NCBI GenBank assembly: GCA_005281725.1
Contig: SSBO01000001.1
Coordinates: 4,758,399-4,822,398 of the forward strand
Reading direction: 5' to 3'
Source of the DNA: Wuchereria bancrofti
Taxonomy: Eukaryota > Nematoda > Chromadorea > Rhabditida > Onchocercidae
DNA length: 64,000 bases
The position numbers were made by a program, and so were the translations under genes. Below the pieces are notes generated by a model that made no database searches, was not told the origin of the DNA, and was given only the letters and a program-made list of their open reading frames with translations. Shown piece by piece: positions 55,646 through 64,000 of the stretch; position 1 is the first letter of the stretch; each line of letters starts with the position of its first letter.

Positions 55646-58600
55646 TCAGACATTAATAGCATCGTCTTTCCCAATGCGTGCACGCTTCTTAGTCGGTCTT
55701 TGCTGGTTATTTAGTACTCGTTCCTCGTTCTCAGCTTCCTCACCCAGTTCCTCTACTCGCTGTCGTAATTTTTCGGCATCTATACGGAAGTCTCGAACAC
55801 CAATCGAATTGTTCCTAACCTGTATATCTAGTCGATGATCGTGCAGAGCTGAGCACAGCAACAAGAGATTAGCCTTAAACAGATAGTTGCAAAAGAAGTG
55901 ACTTTCGAAGGATTAGATCAGCAAATTAGTTCTTCATGTTCTCAGCAATCCACTTTATATAACTAGTCTCTAGACTACCTTCAATCACAATTTTTGTGTC
56001 TGAACAAGCATTCTAATTAGAACTGATTTAGCAGTATATGGTGATAAGACTCACTGCCAAATATGCATGCATCACTGCTAATAACCTTTGCACTGAATAC
56101 AGCTGCTATGAAAACGATTTTTTTCACTATCTTTAATAGTACATATAGTAAAATGCATGTCAAAGATATTCAGCTGCTTCGTGCAAAGCTTACTATGAGA
56201 AAAATTTTTTTACATAGGTATCAGATTAACGAACCTGATAAAGCTCTCTTGATCGTACATAAGCAACATAAAGCGTTTCATCCTTGTGAGACTTCAATAC
56301 TTTTCGGTTATGAGTAAGAGACGGTTCCTTTAATAAAATCCAAAGGTACAAATCTGCTCGGACTTAAACTATATTTTATATCGTCAGAGAAAGAAAACGA
56401 AATCATGATAATGAATAACATACGTCAAGCGGATTCAGTGTTCCTACATTTTCATCAGCGTTCTCCATAATTCGTAGGATACTGCCATGAGCAAGTGACG
56501 CTAGTTTCGTTACAGCCATCCACTCAGAAATGTCACTGTATTTGTGTGTCTTCAGCATCTTCAATATTCCTTATATGAGAACACTAAAGAGAGCTTTCGA
56601 AAACGAAGACTTCTTTCACTAACATTATTACTTTCTTTAAAAATTTTTAAAAACCATTTCAAAAATTTAAAAACATTAGAAGTATCACTTTTAATCATCT
56701 TTTAAACATCATTTTTAAAAAACTCCTTTTTCGAATGTTTTTCTATTGCTGTGCAAAGAAAGGTTGTCCGCTTACGATTATTATATAGGGCATGATGTAA
56801 TGAGAGAAGAGATGTCATTCGAACTGTTAGTGCTTTAAAAAATTGAAACCAACCAATTTAACAACTACATTGAGTACTTCGTATTGCGCAGTTAACAGTG
56901 CACAAATCGGCTCTTTGGCCACTCCATAATCAATGTGTACTGAGAGCAATAGAAGAACTACATCAGCTAATTTACTGCACAAATCGATTACTTTGATGAG
57001 ACCAATATCCACTAAAAATCATCCACTAAAAAACGAAGTTATAAAAAAGATATAATGAAACATCTTGAAAAGTTTCTAAATAGTGCATGGAACCATTTAG
57101 CTGAAATTTAATGAAAATTGCTAACTTGAGGATATGGAAATCTGAGACATCATTTCGGCAGTCAAACGTGCATCTGATAGAGAGGCTGAGCAGGCCGCAG
57201 CCAACATTTCTGCACTTGTTTCCACTGTTAAATCGTTTATAGATGCCAACAAATGAATGCTTCCCTACCAGAATGTATAAAAAATTTTTAATAATGCAAG
57301 AAAAATAATTATTATAAACCTAGGTAACTGCTGTTTCTTAATCCAATGGAAATCATAATTTATTAAAAACTCGGAACACACTTTTTCTTTATTGCTCAGG
57401 ATAGTTATTATTTGAGTGGCGGCAGTTCGCAAAAAATTCGTATAATGATTATTACAACTGCCAGCTCGTTCGATGTACATATAAAGATACCAAATCTCTT
57501 TTAGTATGGTTTTATCACCTGAAGCAAAATACCACAAACTTCAAAATATTTGACTGCAATATTTTGACAAAACTGACTTTGAACCTAAAATTAAATTTGA
57601 TGATACCTAGTTGCCAAAACTTCATCAACACATGAATTAAAGAAAACAGTTCGAAAAGTATTAGTTAAAGTGCCTTAAGAATGTCCTAAGGCACTTTAAC
57701 TTTCCAACGTTTTGCGCTTTTGCGCATTTAACTGTTAGTGAATCCAAAAAAAATGGATGTTATTCTCAAAACATCTCTGCATACTAAGTGAGGTACCCAT
57801 AAAGGCTTATCTATTTCATTTTTCTGCAATATATTGCGAATGAGTTTTGCACATTTCAGTTGCGCCTTTTCATTTGATACTTGCTTGAACAATGTACGAC
57901 AGACTCCAATTAGTGCAAATGCTTGATGTGTAAAATCTGACACCATCTTCCGTTCCTCGAAGTCTTTATAAGTCTCAAGTAATCGCGGCATTAGATGCAA
58001 CAAAATGAATCGAATCATCAAAGATGCAGCATTTTCGTGTTTTTTTTGCTCTTCGTCTGATTTCTCTAAGGTGTGCCCTGAACAAAATGTAAAAATAGGT
58101 ATTGTTCAGTGATGCATCTCAGTGGCGTTTCAGTTGAAAATTGACAATTAGCTACCTAACATTAGTTATTATGGGCTGATTTCCGGTTAGATAGATTTAT
58201 ATTCAGTCAATTTGTTGGAAAAAACTCAGTAACCTGAAATTTTAATCATCTCGAAAAATGAGACGTCATTTTTGAACAAGCAAAAATCAACTTCGTTCCA
58301 CTTATCATAATTATGAAAATGATGGTAGTATAAAATTTATTGAATAACTATTACTTACACATTTCTATAAGGAAGCCATCACAACGAAAACCGTATTTTG
58401 AGATCATCAAAGAAATTACATTGGAGAATGATACAACGGCTTTTGTACATTTGTGATTCCATAATTCAAACGAAGCTGATTCATGAACAAAACTTCCACC
58501 TACGTATACAAGAAGCATGGTCCTGTAAATATGGTAATAGGAACCAATCAACTTTTTCATACCATACTCTTTTGAAAACAGTTCAAAAAAAAGTTGTAGA

Positions 58601-61600
58601 CAAATAAACCTTGAAAAAGAAGACAGTGCGATAAAAGGTGCGCGAGTATTACACTTGTATATGTCAGTGGAAATGCGTTGTGCCCAATCTATTGCCCATA
58701 CAAACATATTTTCACGAAGAAGTTGCAAGCATTCTTCGTTTATATCGATATCTTCTTCATTAATCTTTCTAAATGAATAAATAAATCTAAATGAATCTTC
58801 TAAATGAATTCAAGGAACGGAATCTTACGATTGCACAAATTTACTTAACAATTTTTTTAAATGATGAATCTCAATTATCTTACATCATGAAAAAAATACA
58901 GAAATACAATTTTTATGACATATGTAGCAGTGTGAAGGGAATGTCGTCAGCATCACATATTGCTACGGACAAATATGACGCAGGACATATGATCTCGAAG
59001 ATTTACTAATATCAGCTGTCAAATATTTCAGCACATTTCGTAGCACTGGCTTACAACACTACTTATGAGTACTTACAACAATTCAAAAAAAGCTTACGAC
59101 GTTGACCGTTTATCACCCCATCTAATTCATCACTTGAATAAGCTGTTAGTTATTTGACTGTATGATATTCATAGACTAATATGCACTGGCATCTTAATGT
59201 GCTTCAGGCTGACAAATACTGCCTTTTGTCATGAGCTATCATGTTTAATCTTTGAGAAGGATAAAACTAAAAAAAACTGATAACATCATAAACACTTTAG
59301 AAATTATGCTATCAATTATTTGTTAGCAAATTACGAAAAATAAAAACTTGAAGCTAACAGAATGAATCGTGAAATTATGCTTGTTATGGACTGCAAATAG
59401 GGTGTAGTAGACGAATAAGACATAGTGACCTTCTCTCCCTTGTTCTCTTTCTTTTTTGCCGATTTTTCTTTCAAAATTTCGTTCATCTCGTCACGTCTGC
59501 GCAACAATGCCAGCACTTTTTCCGCTTCTTCCCTCCTAAAAAAAAAAACGATAAATGAAGTAAATGTTTTTAGTTGCGTACTTGCGTTCTACAACTGATA
59601 ATTACAGCATCCATACCTGGTAAGCACAGAGCTTATATTCCACAGATGTTCGATAAGAGCATCGTAAAGGGAAATCATCAGTGAGGCGAAGCTTAGATTC
59701 GTTCGACCAGCAACAGAAAATGAAAAATCCGAAAGCTTATCCAACTACAAAGAAAAAGCTTCTCCGCTAATTGAGATAGAAACCAACAGACTTCATTTCT
59801 GTTCAAAACAATCGTGAGTAATAATAAAAGTTTAAATCTCAAAATTAAAAACTACAGTATTATAATGTCAACCTGCAGGTCGTGCACATCCTGCTCTATA
59901 GCAAATTCAGTAAGCTTATCCAATTCGGACATGGCTTGGCATACTTTTGCATCTTTGCCGCATACGACTTGGGTCGATGTGTTTCGTAAACCATATATCG
60001 ATAAACGCGTCAGTAAACTTACAGCCTGTAATTATACAAAATGAATTATACCAAAGCAGTATGTATGTAAGTAAAGAAGAATTAATACCGCATGAAAAAA
60101 ATGGATTGTTATATAATTCTGAATATGCATAATGACCTGGACTAAATCAGATAAAGGTTCCAGTAGGACAATGGAAGATTTCGAAGATTCAATGTAGGTA
60201 GAGCGAGATATTTGCTTTAGAGTTGCAAGATGTGTTACCAGAAGATCCAAAGTCGGATACACCAAATTCTGATTAGCAGATGCTGCTTCAACAATACCTC
60301 TGAAAATATAAATATGCTTTTAGGAAAGGCAGAGAAAGCTTGTGATACTGTATCTCACATAACTTTACTGAAATACGCTGATCAATCAGAGCAACACGCA
60401 TATAACATTGCATATTAGGCGCAGTTCAGATTTAGCTAAGCCTAAACGATCTAATATATATATACCACTGAAGTTTGCACTAGTAACACAAAGACATGCC
60501 TGTATAACATGCTTTTAATGTTTGCAGGCTGCGAAAAGGTTCGCTTCAAGATTCCAATAATTTCTAATGAAAGCTTGGCATTCGTGTTTTTCGTTTCAAC
60601 ACCCATGCTTTGTAGAGCCTAAAATAAAATCTTCAACACAAGCAAGAAAAAATTGCAACTTATATTATGTGCGAGCTTTCTTAAAACATACCTGAGTGGA
60701 AAAAGTAGCGAAAGATTGACTGTAATAATCACTTTTTACAGCCGAACGCATTGTCGATGATCTTAGGAGGAGAAGCAGTATTGGTAAGACTGTAGAAACT
60801 GTTGAATCACATAATACATGTTTTTTCATCCGATTGAGCATAATGGTAATTAACTGCGGTCGTAATATAATAACTGGTAGTAAAGCGCGAACCAGTGAAA
60901 TGGCAATAGTCTAAAAATAAAATGGAAAAGAAAGATTTGTTACTGCCGTTAATTCTTTTCATATCTCTAGAAATAAATAGAGTTATAAAAAAAATCAAAG
61001 TACTGTCTTTTCTAGAAGATGAACTTTGAAAAAGCACTGGGAAAAAACTATACAGTGGAAAGAATCACCTCTTTTAGATCGCATATACTGTCCATCCAAG
61101 ATCGCAATGATTTCCAGGCATTCAACACATGCACTGTCTGTTTCGATACAATATCAACAATCGTATCTGGAATTGTAATAACAACCGCAAATGATAGTAA
61201 TGTTTGACTATAAAAAGATTATGAATCTCGAAACAAATGGTACTACACAACGCACAACGATTATTTTCATCTAGATCAAATAATAGTGATACTGATGAAG
61301 AGTCTTATAAATTACTCAAACAAAGACAATTACTATCTTACAAAAATTAGGAAAAAAACTGAAATACCAATCAAAATAAGTGCAGAGTTCTGTTTAGCGC
61401 ATGTGAACAATATTGTGAGGATTCTTTCTAGTAACTGGCCGATGGATGTTACATTTATACTTGCTAATGAGACCAGTATTGACTTGCCCAGTGATATAGT
61501 GCCTGCATTGTCCACAATTCTAAAGCACACAATATACAGCTTTGATAAAAGAGACGCACAATGGCTAGGATAAATTGAAACTAACAAAGCACCTTCGCAT

Positions 61601-64000
61601 CTCATCCATTTTTCAAAAAGACTGCTAGAGCCTAAATGTTTAACTGGAAATATAAATTCCCAAAAACGAAGTATGAAAAGACACTTCTTAGCATAAGACA
61701 GGAAAACAACATATGAACTGAAACTGTCATTTAGTAAAAGGATCTCCCTTCTCTTCATTCATTAAATGCTTCAATTCACTCGCAGGAGAGCAATGGTTTA
61801 ACAGTGAATTCTTCCACTTACATGTCTATTATATCATACGCTTCAATGTGAAACTTTTTATTGCTCTCCTGGTTCATATTTCTGAGGGAAAAAATCTGCA
61901 AAAACGCACAGTAAAACTCCGATATCAGTAAACGAAGCAAAAAACGGAAATGAGCTCTCAGAACTGCACTTAAAAGAATGAAGTTGAACTCGCATATCTA
62001 TTAAAAAACATTCTTTACCTGCCATCCAAAAATTTAATTTCAGTATTGCATTTATCAAGCAGCAGCATGAGAGCAACTTGTTCAAGTGTATTGCCGATAA
62101 CAGAACACCACTTGGTATCACTAACTGCAGCTTCTACAACTGCATCTAAATTGCCTTTCAAAATTTCCACATCACAGTCACCCATAACGTCACGAATCCA
62201 AGCGCTTCTTTTCAACCGATCACAATGTTTCTGTAGTTTTACGACATTCTGCTTCAGCTCTGCCATACTTATCGAATGATATCGTGTTATACTACACAGC
62301 GAAAGTAAGCATATGAGCGCGAATTTACTGCATGACACAAGCTGCCGATTACGCTAAAATCTCATATGTAATTTTGGAAGATAGCTTTTTCACTTGTCGG
62401 TGAGTCACCCATGCACTGTTAATAATACTAAGGCACGGAAGGCTAGATTTATAAAAGAATTTGAATGCTGAAAGCGTTTCCAAAATATTTAACCTTTAAT
62501 CGAGCGAGAAATAATTTTGAAATGGTGACGCTAGAGTCGAACAGTTCGTGAAGTTCAACCGATAACATGTACAAATCCTCGAATGGAAAATCCGCTTTCG
62601 CCAACAAATGATCACATATCTCAATATTCAGAAAATTCTATACGAAGCTGCATTGCTTTCAATATTACCAGTTTTTATAATTACTAAAATATGACTGGAA
62701 TACGAGATCACTCAAATTTGTGTAACCTTTCTTTTTCATTTTAAAACAAAATTAAGACGTCGAAAAAACTCGTTGCAAAAAAATTACTTGTTCTCCTTTC
62801 CAATTAATCACCTCGGGAAGCACGACAATCAATTTCAAACAGATTTCTGGTGTTGTTTTAATATGCATCATTTCTTCCACAAATAAACTGAGGATATCAT
62901 ATAGGGAACATTTTCTGCAACATCATATTGAATATGCAATAACATGCAATCCAAAATTAACACCGTTAGTGAATAAACATAAATAGACTAAGAATATCAA
63001 ATAAGAACATTTCCTGCAACAACATAGCAAATATGCAATAACATGTATTTTACCTTAACACAACGACGAGCTCTTTTAATGAATTGCAGCTTACAATCTC
63101 ACTTAGTAGTTTTAGCAAAAAGGAGACACGATATTCCATACAACCAACAGTATTCTCCTCCCATTCAATAAACTTATCCTCTGACTTCACCACACATTGA
63201 AGAAATATGCTTGTGGCACTTAACCAACTGAAACATCAGTACTCCATTTGAATATTTAATTTCCATTTTTTTGTCTCATTTAACAGCTTCTAATGTTATA
63301 ATGTGTTTAGAGTTGCAGGAAATATGGAAAAGAACCTTTTTCTCAACATGCATCCGCTCATGAAATTTTCCACAATGTATGCACCAAAAACTTTTATATC
63401 ACTTCCATTCATTTTATATATCTGAAGAAATTGTGGTAATGATAATATCATTAATGTTCTCCGTCTAATAAATATCATCTAAGATCTCCAAAAATTTTTT
63501 CCTTGTATCCATTAATTACAAGTTGTAACCTTTAGCGTAGTTTAGAATATCAAATATTATGGTCAAATGGACACGGGACCTATAAAAACTATGTAATTTT
63601 TTCCTCATTTGTAAATTTTATTTCTCACTACCCAGTCCTTGTTGGATATCTCTCTTCAATTATTTGGTAATACATAAACCTGTTCTTCAAGCACATTGTG
63701 TAGGACTATAATGGATTCATATCCAAGATTATCAACTTTCACTATTTCCATAATCAGTAATAGCATTGGCAAAACGTGATCTGTTTCGGCGCTCACATGA
63801 CCTATTGCAGTATACCAGCTTTTAACGAAATTCGAAAATAGCCTTCCTCCATCCTTTCCGCACTGCTGCTTCACAAAATTCGTGAAATTGTGCTGAAAAA
63901 AAATTTTTTTTAAATCCAATCAACAGGCTCAAGGATATCGCCGCCTTCTTCCTCGTCTTCTCTCTACTTCTCTTCCTACTTTTCCCAAACAAAAATCAAA
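55646..64000 (-). CDS. fnci-1: Fanconi anaemia protein FANCI (5' end outside window)
   Basis: FANCI pairs with FANCD2 as the clamp loaded at DNA interstrand crosslinks. About 1,277 codons are visible (human FANCI 1,328 aa). Exons include 63892-63680, 63579-63520, 63464-63336, 63227-63054, 62914-62812, 62637-62494, 62353-62019, 61881-61822, 61564-61368, 61207-61069, 60910-60692, 60618-60500 and 60299-60137. The series continues 60025-59873, 59744-59617, 59535-59430, 58764-58610, 58492-58359, 58077-57797, 57584-57519, 57264-57126, 57011-56854, 56558-56424, 56327-56235, 55873-55646. Recognition rests on LEIIGILKRTFSQPANIKSM, RTNLSFASLMISLYDALIEH, KVLALLRRRDEMNEIL, and the end NNSIGVRDFRIDAEKL then acidic and KKRAR-rich, which parallel human FANCI in order. 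The junctions 63680/63579 and 61368/61207 do not close in phase. The intron after 60500 begins with GC. Confidence 0.88.
57663..57701. repeat. 15-bp perfect inverted repeat in FANCI intron
   Basis: Arms AGTTAAAGTGCCTTA (57663-57677) and its exact complement TAAGGCACTTTAACT (57687-57701) flank a 9-nt loop. It sits in the intron between exons 58077-57797 and 57584-57519. No target-site duplication is evident. Confidence 0.9.
60300..60499 (-). other. GC-AG intron in FANCI
   Basis: The donor is ACAG|GCATGT and the acceptor TATTTTCAG. It joins SMLY to RGIVEAAS in phase 2. The downstream GT candidates are all phase 0 and do not fit the next exon. Confidence 0.75.
62974..63047 (-). pseudogene. decayed duplicate of a FANCI exon start
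   Basis: The acceptor and first part of FANCI exon 62914-62812 are repeated 99 bp upstream in the same intron. Both copies share CATGTTATTGCATAT, a TTGCAG acceptor and an AAATGTTC start. The copy (first base 63013) has lost a base after AAATGTTC, so it cannot replace the exon in frame. Confidence 0.7.

Overview
This window looks like nuclear DNA of a nematode. It is AT-rich, and every recognisable gene is split by GT-AG introns, mostly 50-400 nt long. Most start codons sit 2-13 nt downstream of a 3' splice-like AG, as expected for spliced-leader trans-splicing. The gene set includes a DAF-1-type TGF-beta receptor, a BRA-1-like MYND protein and a nematode-style ELO elongase. A spirurid or filarial parasite is my guess for the lineage, but the sequence alone does not settle it. 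I found no rRNA, convincing tRNA, CRISPR array, prokaryotic gene or intact transposon.

Layout. At 1671-3989 (+) lies mitochondrial ribosomal protein S9. About 6 kb without a recognised gene follows (3990-9990; microsatellites and a few exon-like open segments). At 9991-13154 (+) is a MEIOC-family meiotic regulator. Then come four minus-strand genes in head-to-tail order, read from high to low coordinates: cyclin Y (28401-25773), PITHD1-like (25029-23820), ESCRT-II VPS36 (22552-19946) and the polyadenylation factor FIP1 (19056-14960). At 29420-30710 (+) is a BRA-1/BS69-like MYND protein, at 31699-34298 (+) a short cytospin/SPECC1-like coiled-coil plus CH protein, and at 36595-38346 (+) a fatty-acid elongase. 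At 43803-39286 (-) is the DAF-1-like type I TGF-beta receptor, divergent from VPS8 (44763-54004, +), a CORVET subunit. The window ends in FANCI (55646 to beyond 64000, -), nearly complete but cut at its 5' end.

I rebuilt nine genes exon by exon with all reading phases closing: MEIOC (565 aa), FIP1 (612), VPS36 (389), PITHD1 (207), cyclin Y (378), BRA-like (190), cytospin-like (418), ELO (280) and DAF-1-like (539). S9, VPS8 and FANCI are secure in identity but have unresolved ends or junctions.

Functional links. VPS36 and VPS8 both act in endosomal sorting. The BRA-like protein and the DAF-1-like receptor, whose C. elegans relatives are reported to bind each other, lie about 9 kb apart. At the sequence level there are three GC-AG introns, and three places where a short exon edge has been copied locally (S9 donor, ELO first exon, a FANCI acceptor). 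I did not find a clearly new biological system. The best leads are the MEIOC gene, the linked receptor/inhibitor pair, the FANCI regulatory segment and two unrecognised open regions (8131-8883 and 54902-55265).
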